Below are positions 26,953 through 35,283 of a stretch of DNA of 64,000 nt, piece by piece. The stretch is from Streptomyces sp. 2114.4 (lineage in GTDB: Bacteria > Actinomycetota > Actinomycetes > Streptomycetales > Streptomycetaceae): contig NZ_FYEY01000001.1 in the NCBI RefSeq assembly GCF_900187385.1, positions 7,378,001-7,442,000 on the forward strand. Direction: 5' to 3'. Positions within the stretch are counted from its first letter, which is position 1, and every line of letters begins with the position of its first letter. Below the pieces are notes generated by a model. That model had not been told where the DNA came from. It saw nothing but the letters and a program-made list of their open reading frames with translations, and made no database searches. The position numbers were made by a program, and so were the translations under genes.

Positions 26953-28125
26953 ATGACCGAGTACGGCCCCCGGCCGGTGGACCGCAGGCTGCCCACGGAG
27001 GAAGCCCGCGACCTGTTGACCCTCGTACGCGAGCTCGCCGAGCGCGAGATCAGGCCAACGGCCGCCGAGGAGGAGGACGCCGGCCACTTCCCCCGTGAGA
27101 CCTTCACCCTGCTGTCGGAATCCGGACTGCTCTCGCTGCCCTATGACGAGGAATTCGGCGGTGGCGGCCAGCCCTACGAGGTCTACCTCCAGGTCCTGGA
27201 AGAGCTCGCCGCCGCCCGGCTCACCGTCGGCCTCGGCGTCAGCGTGCACACCCTCGCCTGCCACGCGCTCGCCGGATACGGCACCAAGGAGCAGCGCGCC
27301 GAACACCTGCCGGACATGCTCGGCGGCGGACTCATCGGCGCGTACTGCCTCTCCGAGCCCTCCTCGGGCTCCGACGCCGCCTCCCTGACCACCCGGGCGA
27401 CCCGGGAGGGCGACACCTGGCGCCTGGAGGGCACCAAGGCCTGGACCACCCACGGAGGCGTGGCCGACTTCTACACCGTGCTGGCCCGTACGGGCGGCAG
27501 CGGCGCCCACGGCATCACGGCCTTCCTCGTGCCCGGCGACGCCGAAGGCCTCAGCGCCGCGGCGCCCGAGCGCAAGATGGGTATGAAGGGTTCCCCGACG
27601 GCCCAGCTGCACTTCGACGCCGTCCGCGTCCCCGACTCCCGCCGCCTCGGGGACGAGGGGCAGGGCTTCGCCATCGCCCTGTCCGCCCTGGACTCCGGGC
27701 GCCTGGGCATCGCGGCCTGTGCCGTCGGCGTCGCCCAGGCCGCGCTGGACGAGGCGCTTGCCTACACCGCCGAGCGGCAGCAATTCGGCCGCCCGATCGT
27801 CGACTTCCAGGGCCTGCGCTTCATGCTCGCCGACATGGCCACCCAGATCGAGGCCGGCCGCGCCCTGTATCTCACCGCCGCCCGGCTGCGCGACGCCGGT
27901 CTGCCGTTCTCCAAGGAAGCGGCGATGGCCAAGCTGTTCTGCACGGACACCGCGATGCGGGTGACCACCGACGCAGTCCAGCTCCTCGGCGGCTACGGCT
28001 ACACCCTCGACTTCCCGGCCGAGCGCTATATGCGTGAGGCCAAGGTCCTGCAGATCGTCGAGGGCACCAACCAGATCCAGCGGATGGTCATCGCCCGCCA
28101 TCTCGCGGGCCCCGAGACGCGCTGA
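26953..28125 (+). CDS. acyl-CoA dehydrogenase
   Basis: The 390-residue FAD enzyme introduces an alpha-beta double bond into acyl-CoAs. Family signatures: GAYCLSEPSSGSDAASLTTR (FAD/substrate site), YTAERQQFGRPIVDFQGLRF, and the C-terminal VQLLGGYGYTLDFPAERYMR followed by VLQIVEGTNQIQRMVIARHL, which includes the catalytic Glu. Length is standard. AGGGAGGAG precedes ATG 26953. The gene stands alone, divergent from the chitinase and convergent with the PLP enzyme. A short-chain substrate is likely, but specificity cannot be read here. Confidence 0.94.
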   Translation: MTEYGPRPVDRRLPTEEARDLLTLVRELAEREIRPTAAEEEDAGHFPRETFTLLSESGLLSLPYDEEFGGGGQPYEVYLQVLEELAAARLTVGLGVSVHTLACHALAGYGTKEQRAEHLPDMLGGGLIGAYCLSEPSSGSDAASLTTRATREGDTWRLEGTKAWTTHGGVADFYTVLARTGGSGAHGITAFLVPGDAEGLSAAAPERKMGMKGSPTAQLHFDAVRVPDSRRLGDEGQGFAIALSALDSGRLGIAACAVGVAQAALDEALAYTAERQQFGRPIVDFQGLRFMLADMATQIEAGRALYLTAARLRDAGLPFSKEAAMAKLFCTDTAMRVTTDAVQLLGGYGYTLDFPAERYMREAKVLQIVEGTNQIQRMVIARHLAGPETR

Positions 28126-28147
28126 GCGGAGGCGGGGCGGGGCGGAG

Positions 28148-28178
28148 GCGGGCCCGGACGTTGCCGGGGCGGGCCCGC
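28148..28178. terminator. hairpin between convergent genes
   Basis: Arms GCGGGCCC and GGGCCCGC surround 15 nt in a very GC-rich convergent gap. It may act as a terminator for the acyl-CoA dehydrogenase transcript; local GC richness makes chance stems common. Confidence 0.35.
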
Positions 28179-28282
28179 TTGCCGGGCCCGGCCTCGCCCG
28201 CACGCCCCACGCCCCGCACGCTCCTCGCCCGCGTCCGTGCCGCCCCGTCGGTCCGCTCGCCCGCCCCTCAGGCCTCCCGGCC

Positions 28283-29440
28283 TCAGCCCACCAGCCCCTT
28301 GAGCCCCGTGGCCGTCCCGAGCGCGACCACCAGGGTGCCGGGCGTGCGGGCCGGCTCCCGCGCCACGGCGGACCCGACGGCGGAGGACGGCTCCAGGATC
28401 AGGCCCTGCGCCGCCAGCCTCCGGTGTTCCGCCCCGATCGCCTCGTCGTCCAGCGCCACGGCCGTTCCCGCGGTGCGCCACAGCGCGTCGAGCCCCTGCC
28501 AGCAGGGCCGCTCCTCCCCGAGGGAGAACGCCACCGTGGGCCGGGCCGCCACCCGTGTGCGCTCCTGGTCCGCGCGGTCCGGGCAGCGCAGCGCGGCGGT
28601 GAACGGCGCCGCGGCGGACGGCTCCGCGGCCACCAGCCGGGGCTCGTGTGCGATCAGTCCCGCGGCCGCCAACTCCCGGAAGCCGCGGCCGACTCCGGCC
28701 AGCAGATCCGCCCGGCTGGTGGGCACCACCACCACGTCGATCCGCCGCCCGGCAAAGTCCCGCGCCAGCTCGTAGGCGACCGACTTGTACCCCTCGTTGG
28801 CGTACGGATTCCCGCCCGGCGACGGCGAGGAGTAGCTGGTCAGCGGGTACCAGTGGTGCTCCTCGACGGCCTTGGCCATCGCCGCGTTGCGGGCGGCGGT
28901 GCTGCCCGGATGCACCCGGCGCTCTGCGCCCAGCGCATCGATCTGGGTCCGCAGCCCGGCAGGCACCTTCTCGTTGGTGAACACCACACAGCGCAGCCCG
29001 GCCCGCGCCGCATACGCCGCGGCCGCCGCCCCGGCATTGCCGGAGGACGCCGCGACCACGGTGCCGGCACCGGCTGCCACCGCCGCGGCCACCCCGACGG
29101 CCATCGCCCGGTCCTTGTGGGAGCCGGTCGGATTCCCACCCTCGTATTTCAGCCACAACTCCCCGGCGGGCGCGCCGTCCTGGGGCGGCTCCGAGCCCGA
29201 CCGCAGCCGGATGCAGGGGGTGTTGCCCTCTCCCAGCGTGACCGGCGGTCCGGAGACCGGCAGCGCCGTCGGCAGACCCCACGGCCCGCCCGGATACCCG
29301 GCGAGGTCCACGCCGGCCAGATCCGCGAGCGGCGGCATCGTGTTGACGCCGATGCCCTCCGCGGCACAGGTCCGGCACCCGGCGAAGCCCTCCGCGGCGC
29401 GGGCGCAGCGCAGGCAGTGCAGAGGAGGTCGTGAGGTCAC
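28283..29440 (-). CDS. threonine synthase-like PLP-dependent enzyme
   Basis: The 385-residue fold-type II PLP enzyme has the cofactor lysine in GGNPTGSHKDRAM, the phosphate-binding SSGNAGAAAAAYAARAG, and a C-terminal EPSSAVG segment. An N-terminal Cys-pair knuckle (CLRCARAAEGFAGCRTC) resembles the zinc-ribbon-like start of threonine-synthase relatives. GTG 29440 follows a GGAG and begins directly at the conserved region. No homoserine or threonine genes are near, so it may be a beta-replacement or elimination enzyme on another O-phosphoamino acid rather than housekeeping ThrC. Confidence 0.82.
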   Translation of the reverse strand: MTSRPPLHCLRCARAAEGFAGCRTCAAEGIGVNTMPPLADLAGVDLAGYPGGPWGLPTALPVSGPPVTLGEGNTPCIRLRSGSEPPQDGAPAGELWLKYEGGNPTGSHKDRAMAVGVAAAVAAGAGTVVAASSGNAGAAAAAYAARAGLRCVVFTNEKVPAGLRTQIDALGAERRVHPGSTAARNAAMAKAVEEHHWYPLTSYSSPSPGGNPYANEGYKSVAYELARDFAGRRIDVVVVPTSRADLLAGVGRGFRELAAAGLIAHEPRLVAAEPSAAAPFTAALRCPDRADQERTRVAARPTVAFSLGEERPCWQGLDALWRTAGTAVALDDEAIGAEHRRLAAQGLILEPSSAVGSAVAREPARTPGTLVVALGTATGLKGLVG

Positions 29441-29615
29441 CGTGGCTCCAGGGGTCGGTCGGGCATCGACCCGAAAGGTAACAGGTGAAGCGGGCATTCG
29501 ACCCCTACGCATTTCGCGGGTCTGGTCGTCCGTCTTGAGCTGACGTACCGTCAACTTCCGCTGTGGGGGCCCGAACCGTGCCACGCCCCGACGACCGCGC
29601 GCCCAGGAGGAGACC

Positions 29616-30755
29616 GTGCCCGACCGCCCCATCGCGCTCGACGAGTACCCGATCCACCAGGTCCCGCTGTCCATGCGGCATGTCGCCACCGGCGACCGCA
29701 ACGCCTACGACCGGTGCATCTTCCACGTCATGGACCACTCCGGCCGCGCCCTGCTGATCGCCGGCCTCGGTGTCTACCCCAACACCGGTGTCATCGACGC
29801 CTATGCCACCCTCCGTCTCGGCGACCGGCTGCACGCCGTACGGGCCTCCGACGCGCTCACCGACGACCGCCTCGCCCTCACCGTCGGCCCGCTCACCCTC
29901 ACCGTCGAGGAGCCGCTGGCCCGCCTGCGGCTGACCTGCGCCGCGGACCCCGACGACCCGGACGGCCTGGCGTACGACCTGACCTGGACCGCGGCGTTCC
30001 CCGCCACCTGGGAGCCGCACCACACCCAGTACCGCGGCGACCGGCTGCTGCTCGAAGGCCGGCGGTTCGTCCAGGCAGGCACCTGCAGCGGCAGCATCCG
30101 CGTGGCCGGGCAGGAGCTCGCCGTCACGGCGGGGGAGTGGACCGGCACCCGCGACCGCAGTTGGGGCGTACGCCCGATCGCGGGTGAGGACGGCGGACGG
30201 GCGGCCGAGGAGCTGCGGCCCGAGGGCTTCCACTGGATCTGGTGCCCGGTGCGCTTCGATGACCGCTTCGTGATGGTCATCGTCCAGGAGGACGCCGACG
30301 GCCACCGCACCCTGAACGGGGCCACCATGGTCCGCGAGGGCGTCCACGACGTCCAACTCGGCTGGCCGCACACGGACATCAGCTACCGCCCCGGCACCCG
30401 CCACCCCGAACGCGCCGTCATCCATCTCACCGACCCGGCCCGCAAACCCCTCGACCTCACCGCCGAAATCCTCACCTCCTCGCCTCTCGCCGTGGGCGCC
30501 GGCTACCCTCCGGCGAGCGCCGACGACTGGCAGCACGGCACCTGGCGCGGCCGCGGCTGGACCGACCGCCGCAGCTACGACCTCTCCGACCCGGCAGCCC
30601 ACCCCCTCGCCGCCTACGGAGTCACCGACCACGCCGCCCGTTTCACCCTCGACGGCCGGACCGGCTACGGCATCTTCGAGCACGGCAGCTTCGGCCGGCA
30701 CGATCCGAGCGGCTTCACCGGCTATGACTCCGTCGCGCAGGAGGCCGGACAGTGA
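29616..30755 (+). CDS. lipocalin-like beta-barrel protein of unknown function
   Basis: The 379-residue, beta-rich, soluble protein shows a two-lobed architecture like AttH/CrtC-type lipocalin-fold proteins: Tyr/Trp-rich strands such as CIFHVMDHSGRALLIAGLGV, WTGTRDRSWGVRP and EGFHWIWCPVRFDDRFVMVI, with the RDRSWGVRP loop being the most recognisable. No signal peptide. GTG 29616 has AGGAGG upstream. It is translationally coupled (GTGA) to the phosphotransferase-like gene, a pairing that suggests a joint role in lipid, sterol or aromatic catabolism (inference). Confidence 0.7.
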   Translation: MPDRPIALDEYPIHQVPLSMRHVATGDRNAYDRCIFHVMDHSGRALLIAGLGVYPNTGVIDAYATLRLGDRLHAVRASDALTDDRLALTVGPLTLTVEEPLARLRLTCAADPDDPDGLAYDLTWTAAFPATWEPHHTQYRGDRLLLEGRRFVQAGTCSGSIRVAGQELAVTAGEWTGTRDRSWGVRPIAGEDGGRAAEELRPEGFHWIWCPVRFDDRFVMVIVQEDADGHRTLNGATMVREGVHDVQLGWPHTDISYRPGTRHPERAVIHLTDPARKPLDLTAEILTSSPLAVGAGYPPASADDWQHGTWRGRGWTDRRSYDLSDPAAHPLAAYGVTDHAARFTLDGRTGYGIFEHGSFGRHDPSGFTGYDSVAQEAGQ

Positions 30756-31861
30756 GCACGGCGCCCCGGCCCCGCACCACCACCCGCGACCCCGAAGCGC
30801 TGGCCCGCCGGCTCACCGCCTGGCTCGGCACCCGGCTCCCCGGCGCCCGAGCCGTCTCCCCGTCCGTACCGGACTCCAACGGCATGTCCAGCGAGACACT
30901 GCTCTTCGACATCGACCACCCCCGGCCGCCGTCCGGGCCGGAGAGCGGTCCCCGCTCCTGCGCACTGCGCCTCGCCGCCGACCCCGCCGCGTACACCGTC
31001 TTCCCGCGCTACGACATGGCCCGGCAGTACCGCACCATGCGCCTGGTCGCCGCACACACCGACCTGCCCGTGCCCCGCACCCTCTGGCTCGAAGAGGATC
31101 CGGCGTACCTCGGCGCGCCGTTCTTCGTCATGGCGCGCGCCGCCGGCCGCGTTCCACCGGACGTCATGCCCTATACGTACGAGGGGAATTGGCTGTACGA
31201 CGCCACTGACGCCCAGCGCGACCAGCTGGAGGCCGCCAGCGTGTCGGTCCTCGCCCGCCTGCACGACCAAGTCCCCTCCGGCGCGGCCGACTTCCTCGCC
31301 ACCCCCGGAACGGGAGACGCGCTGCGACGTCATATGGAGGCTCAACAGGACTACTACCGCTGGGTGGTTGACGGGCGCCCCCGTTCCCCACTGATCGAGC
31401 GCGGCTTTGCCCGGCTGGCCGACCTGTGGCCGGCGGACCCCGGGGAGACCGTTTTGACCTGGGGCGACGCCCGGATCGGCAATATCGTCTACGACGGATT
31501 CGAGCCGGCGGCCGTACTCGACTGGGAGATGGCCGCCCTCGGCCCCCGGGAACTCGACCTGGGCTGGATGATCTTTCTCCACCGCTTCTTCCAGGACCTC
31601 ACCGAGAGCGGCGGCCAGCGGGGGCTGCCCAGATTCCTGTGCCGTGACCGCGTCGAGGACCGCTATGCCCGGCTCACCGGACACCGGCCCCGCGCCATGG
31701 AGTTCCACACCCTCTACGCGGCCCTGCGGCACGCCATCGTCATGCTGCGAGTGGCCTACCGCCAGGTCCACTTCGGGGAAATCCCGGTCCCGGCCGATGC
31801 CGATGCGTTGATCCTGCACCGCGGGACCCTGGAAGCGATGATCGAGCGCCGCTACTGGTGA
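30752..31861 (+). CDS. APH-family phosphotransferase (ACAD10-like kinase)
   Basis: The 369-residue protein has the aminoglycoside-phosphotransferase/choline-kinase fold: catalytic loop TWGDARIGNIVYDG (with the HGD-type His as Trp-Gly-Asp) and metal-binding DWEMAALGPRELDLGW. This subgroup, related to the kinase domain of ACAD10, usually sits with acyl-CoA dehydrogenases and phosphorylates hydroxylated acyl substrates. GTG 30752 overlaps the upstream stop by 4 bp. The His-to-Trp change in the Brenner-type motif is noted; the essential Asp and Asn are present. Confidence 0.83.
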   Translation: MSTAPRPRTTTRDPEALARRLTAWLGTRLPGARAVSPSVPDSNGMSSETLLFDIDHPRPPSGPESGPRSCALRLAADPAAYTVFPRYDMARQYRTMRLVAAHTDLPVPRTLWLEEDPAYLGAPFFVMARAAGRVPPDVMPYTYEGNWLYDATDAQRDQLEAASVSVLARLHDQVPSGAADFLATPGTGDALRRHMEAQQDYYRWVVDGRPRSPLIERGFARLADLWPADPGETVLTWGDARIGNIVYDGFEPAAVLDWEMAALGPRELDLGWMIFLHRFFQDLTESGGQRGLPRFLCRDRVEDRYARLTGHRPRAMEFHTLYAALRHAIVMLRVAYRQVHFGEIPVPADADALILHRGTLEAMIERRYW

Positions 31862-31878
31862 GCCCGGGCGGCGTACGG

Positions 31879-31902
31879 GCCTGCCGGCCGGGGCCGGCAG
31901 GC
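31879..31902. terminator. bidirectional terminator between convergent genes
   Basis: Ten-bp perfect arms GCCTGCCGGC and GCCGGCAGGC with a 4-nt loop lie exactly between the stop codons of two convergent genes (31861 and 31907), so it can serve both. Confidence 0.75.
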
Positions 31903-31906
31903 GCAC

Positions 31907-32326
31907 TCAGCTGAGCGGGCGCATCCGCGGCACCCGGACCGGCCGGGTGCCGGGCCCGCCGAGGTGCGAGAACGGCTGGCGGCGCCAGTCCAGGCTCTCC
32001 GGGAGCGTCAGCAGCACGGCCGCGTCCTGCTCCTGGGCGTCCAGGGTGTCGGCGGTCCTGGCGGCCTCGGAGACCGTCCGCCCGGAGCCCTGGCACACCG
32101 TCAGGCCGAAGGGGTTCCACGGCGAGGCGCACAGGGCGTGCTCGGGGAGCGTGTACTCGTCCGCCAGCAGTGCGATCGGCTGCAGGCAGTCGGGGCAGGT
32201 CACGCGGTAGATCTCATAGGTGTCGAAAGAGTCGACCTCCGCACCGTCGTCGCCCGGGCCGCCGGGACCGTCGCCCTCCTGGGCGCCGGTGTGCGCGGCA
32301 GCGGAGTCCTGCTCAAGGCGTCGCAT
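31907..32326 (-). CDS. hypothetical protein with Cys pair, 139 residues
   Basis: The acidic N-terminal third (about residues 1-35) is Gly/Asp-rich and probably disordered. The centre has VTCPDCLQPIALLADEYTLP followed by two further Cys (ALCASPWNPFGLTVCQ), which could bind zinc. I chose ATG 32326, 8 nt after GAGGGGG; an upstream ATG (32335) is too close to that site. It resembles conserved Streptomyces hypothetical proteins but I cannot assign a function. Confidence 0.65.
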   Translation of the reverse strand: MRRLEQDSAAAHTGAQEGDGPGGPGDDGAEVDSFDTYEIYRVTCPDCLQPIALLADEYTLPEHALCASPWNPFGLTVCQGSGRTVSEAARTADTLDAQEQDAAVLLTLPESLDWRRQPFSHLGGPGTRPVRVPRMRPLS

Positions 32327-32544
32327 GATGTCCATCCCCCTCGGGTGGGTCGGTCGTACCGCTGACTTCCTGTGACGGGCGGTCCCGGCCACCAGCAGCA
32401 ATTCCCTTCATGCCGCACGCATAATCGCGGGCACCCCACCGACACCGGATCACATGTGTGGCATTGGTCACATGAACCGGCGTGGGGGTGTCCACGATCC
32501 GGCGCACGGTGCGCATACGCCCCCGCGCGCAGTAGGTTGAGCGG

Positions 32545-32985
32545 GTGGAGGAGTTGGACCGACAAATCGTGGATCTGCTCGTCAAGGACGGGCGGATGAG
32601 CTACACCGACCTGGGCAAGGCCACCGGCCTGTCCACCTCGGCGGTGCACCAGCGGGTGCGCCGCCTGGAGCAGCGCGGTGTCATCCGGGGCTATGCCGCC
32701 ATCGTGGACCCCGAAGCCGTGGGCCTGCCGCTCACCGCCTTCATCTCGGTCAAACCCTTCGACCCCAGCGCGCCGGACGACATCGCCGACCGCCTGGCCG
32801 AGGTCCCCGAGCTGGAGGCCTGCCACAGCGTCGCCGGCGACGAGAACTACATCCTCAAGGTCCGGGTCGCCACCCCGCTGGAGCTGGAGCACCTGCTCAC
32901 CCGCATCCGGACCCTCGCCGGTGTGTCGACCCGCACCACGGTCGTGCTCTCCACCCCCTACGAGGCCCGGCCGCCGCGCATCTGA
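32545..32985 (+). CDS. Lrp/AsnC family transcriptional regulator
   Basis: The 146-residue protein has an N-terminal HTH (EELDRQIVDLLVKDGRMSYT, then LGKATGLSTSAVHQRVRRLE) and a C-terminal RAM ligand-binding domain (LEACHSVAGDENYILKVRVA). Standard length. It lies 57 bp upstream of the amidohydrolase gene on the same strand, so local control of that gene by an amino-acid-like ligand is possible. GTG 32545 follows GAGCGG. Confidence 0.93.
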   Translation: MEELDRQIVDLLVKDGRMSYTDLGKATGLSTSAVHQRVRRLEQRGVIRGYAAIVDPEAVGLPLTAFISVKPFDPSAPDDIADRLAEVPELEACHSVAGDENYILKVRVATPLELEHLLTRIRTLAGVSTRTTVVLSTPYEARPPRI

Positions 32986-33042
32986 CCGGCGAGCGCCCCC
33001 CTGCGTGCGGCCCGTCCGTCCGCAGGGGCCAAACTGTCCGGT

Positions 33043-34698
33043 ATGAGCGAGCCCCTTTCCCAGCTGGCCCGGAAGGACTCTTCCCGGCCCCGCACCGTCC
33101 TGCTGCGCGGCGGTGAGGTGCACAGCCCCGCGGACCCCTTCGCCACCGCCATGGTCGTCGAAGGCGACCGCATCGCCTGGGTAGGGGAGGAGGGCGCGGC
33201 CGACTCCTTCGCCGAGGGCGTGGACGAGGTCATCCCGCTCGACGGTGCGCTCGTCACGCCGGCCTTCACGGACGCACATGTGCACACCACGGCAACCGGT
33301 CTCGCGCTCACCGGCCTCGATCTGGTCGGGGCAGGCACCCTGTCCGACGCGCTCGCCCGGATCCGCGCCTACGCGGACGCGCGCCCGGCGGACCGCATCC
33401 TGCTCGGGCACGGCTGGGACGCCGGCGTCTGGCCGGAGGGGCGCCCGCCGTCCCGCGCGGAACTGGACGAGGCCACCGGTGGCCGCCCGCTCTACCTCAC
33501 CCGGGTCGACGTGCACTCCGCCGTCGTGACCACGGCCCTGCTGGATCTGGTCCCCGGCATCCGCGACCGGGACGGGTTCCACGACGGTGCCCCGCTGACC
33601 GGTGCCGCCCATCACGCGGCGCGCAAGGCCGCCTACGCCACCGTCACCCCCGCCCAGCGGGCCGAGGCCCAGACCGCGGCGCTCGCCCGCGCCGCCTCGC
33701 TCGGCATCGGCAGCGTCCACGAGTGCGCCGGTCCGGACATCTCCGGCGAGGACGACTTCACGGGGCTGCTCGCCCTGGCCCGGGAAGGCAACGGCCCCCG
33801 GGTCATCGGCTACTGGGCCGAGCTGATCGCATCCGCAAAGGATGCGGAGCGGATCAGGGAACTCGGGGCGCTCGGCGCCGCGGGCGATCTGTTCGCCGAC
33901 GGCTCGCTCGGCTCCCACACCGCCCATCTGCACGCCCCCTACGCCGACGCCGGCCACACCGGAACCGCCCAGCTCGACGCCGAGGCCGTCGCCGCCCATG
34001 TCGCCGCCTGCACCGAGGCCGGGCTCCAGGCGGGCTTCCACGCCATCGGCGACGCCGCCCTGACCAGCGTCGTCACCGGAGTACGCGCCGCCGCCGACCG
34101 GGTCGGCCTCGACCGGGTCCGCGCCGCCCGGCACCGCGTCGAGCACGCCGAAATGCTCACCGAGGACACCCTCGCCGGCTTCGCCGACCTGGCCCTGACC
34201 GCCTCCGTCCAGCCCGCCTTCGACGCGGCATGGGGCGGCGAGGACGGCATGTACGCCGCCCGCCTGGGCGCCGAGCGGGCCCGCACGCTCAACCCCTACG
34301 CCGCGCTGCTCAAGGCCGGTGTCCCGCTCGCGCTCGGGTCGGACAGCCCGGTCACCCCGCTCGACCCCTGGGGCACGGTGCGCGCCGCCGTCTTCCACCG
34401 CACCCGTGCCCACGGCATCTCCGCCCGCGCCGCGTTCACCGCCCACACCCGTGGCGGCTGGCGCGCCATCGGCCGGGACGACGCGGGCGTCCTGGTGCCC
34501 GGCGCCCCCGCCGACTACGCGGTCTGGCGCACCGGGGACCTGATCGTCCAGGCCCCCGACGAGCGGGTGCAGCGCTGGTCCACCGACCCCCGCTCCGGCA
34601 CCCCGGGCCTGCCCGATCTCACCCCCGGCAACGACCTCCCGGTGTGCCTGACCACGGTCGTCGGCGGGCGAACCGTCTTCGGGCCGCCGAACGAGTGA
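33043..34698 (+). CDS. amidohydrolase family 3 metal-dependent hydrolase
   Basis: The 551-residue TIM-barrel hydrolase of the YtcJ-like group carries metal ligands in DAHVHTTATG, GFHAIGDAAL and RVEHAEML, and a catalytic Asp in LGSDSPVTPLDPW. N- and C-terminal beta-sandwich pieces (RTVLLRGGEVHSPADPFA; GGRTVFGPP) complete the amidohydrolase architecture. No signal peptide. The substrate is unknown; N-substituted formamides or small amides are typical for the group. Confidence 0.9.
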   Translation: MSEPLSQLARKDSSRPRTVLLRGGEVHSPADPFATAMVVEGDRIAWVGEEGAADSFAEGVDEVIPLDGALVTPAFTDAHVHTTATGLALTGLDLVGAGTLSDALARIRAYADARPADRILLGHGWDAGVWPEGRPPSRAELDEATGGRPLYLTRVDVHSAVVTTALLDLVPGIRDRDGFHDGAPLTGAAHHAARKAAYATVTPAQRAEAQTAALARAASLGIGSVHECAGPDISGEDDFTGLLALAREGNGPRVIGYWAELIASAKDAERIRELGALGAAGDLFADGSLGSHTAHLHAPYADAGHTGTAQLDAEAVAAHVAACTEAGLQAGFHAIGDAALTSVVTGVRAAADRVGLDRVRAARHRVEHAEMLTEDTLAGFADLALTASVQPAFDAAWGGEDGMYAARLGAERARTLNPYAALLKAGVPLALGSDSPVTPLDPWGTVRAAVFHRTRAHGISARAAFTAHTRGGWRAIGRDDAGVLVPGAPADYAVWRTGDLIVQAPDERVQRWSTDPRSGTPGLPDLTPGNDLPVCLTTVVGGRTVFGPPNE

Positions 34699-34807
34699 CA
34701 TCGCGCGGGCAGGTGCCGGTGCGGGCTGCGCTTGCCGCTTCTTGCCTCACTTGGGGGCGCTCGCGGCTGACCTGGGGCGACGCGAAACGACGCAGGTGCA
34801 GCACCTG

Positions 34808-34838
34808 TTGACAGCAGACGGTCGGCGGCCGGTAGGTT
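34808..34838 (+). promoter_or_regulatory. sigma-70-type promoter candidate
   Basis: TTGACA at 34808-34813 matches the HrdB -35 consensus exactly, and TAGGTT at 34833-34838 is a fair -10 with a 19-bp spacer. A short inverted repeat (GGCCG and CGGCC) flanks the -10. It would drive a leader of about 440 nt ahead of lnt, or a separate RNA. Confidence 0.45.
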
Positions 34839-34992
34839 CGGCCGAGTCCACCACCAGGACGTCCGACCGGGAGACCTCCGCGCAGTCGTCGAACGCAGCT
34901 GGGCCACGGGGTGGTGCGCCACTGGGGCACACCACCACTGGGAGCCAGGTCCAGCACCAGCGGCACGGGACAACGGAGCGTTTCGGCCGGAT

Positions 34993-35030
34993 GGGGGTCC
35001 CTCCCTGCTCCGTGGGAGCTTGGGGGAAGG
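34993..35030. repeat. palindromic intergenic repeat (Streptomyces REP-like)
   Basis: GGGGGTCCCTCCCTGCTCC is followed by GTGGGAGCTTGGGGGAAGG: an inner stem GCTCC-GTG-GGAGC inside C-rich and G-rich arms. I recall elements of this GGGGGTCCC...TTGGGGGA form as recurrent in Streptomyces intergenic DNA. Only one copy was seen in this window. Confidence 0.45.
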
Positions 35031-35283
35031 TGCGACCCGGGTGGGGCCCGGACGCTCAGTAGACAACGGCTTTCGGTCGACCCGCAGCCAGCGGGTCCCA
35101 GGTCGGCCCGAAGGGCGCCGGGCCCCTATCCGCACCGCACCGCGGCCCCGCTCTGCGCGCCGCGGGCCCGCCCGCGGCCTCGCCCGGTGCCCCTTCACCT
35201 TTTGTGCACCCCATAGCCGTCATCCCGGCTTCCCGATGTACGGTCAGCTCACCACCGCACGACCTGCAGGAAGGCCCGCGACC

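Larger units (their letters stand above)
34699..35283. other. 585-bp intergenic region upstream of lnt
   Basis: No gene is recognised. It holds the promoter-like element and the palindromic repeat listed next, and a hairpin at about 34913-34943 (GGTGGTGCGCC and GGCACACCACC arms with one mismatch). An open frame continues upstream from lnt through part of it, but its Arg/Pro-rich composition and lack of a ribosome site argue against translation. A long 5' leader or a small RNA is possible. Confidence 0.5.

Noticed and set aside
35020..35283. Upstream extension of lnt by 88 codons
   Set aside because: Arg/Pro-rich, no ribosome site, and GTG 35284 has a good AGGAAGG site; the TM domain starts soon after.
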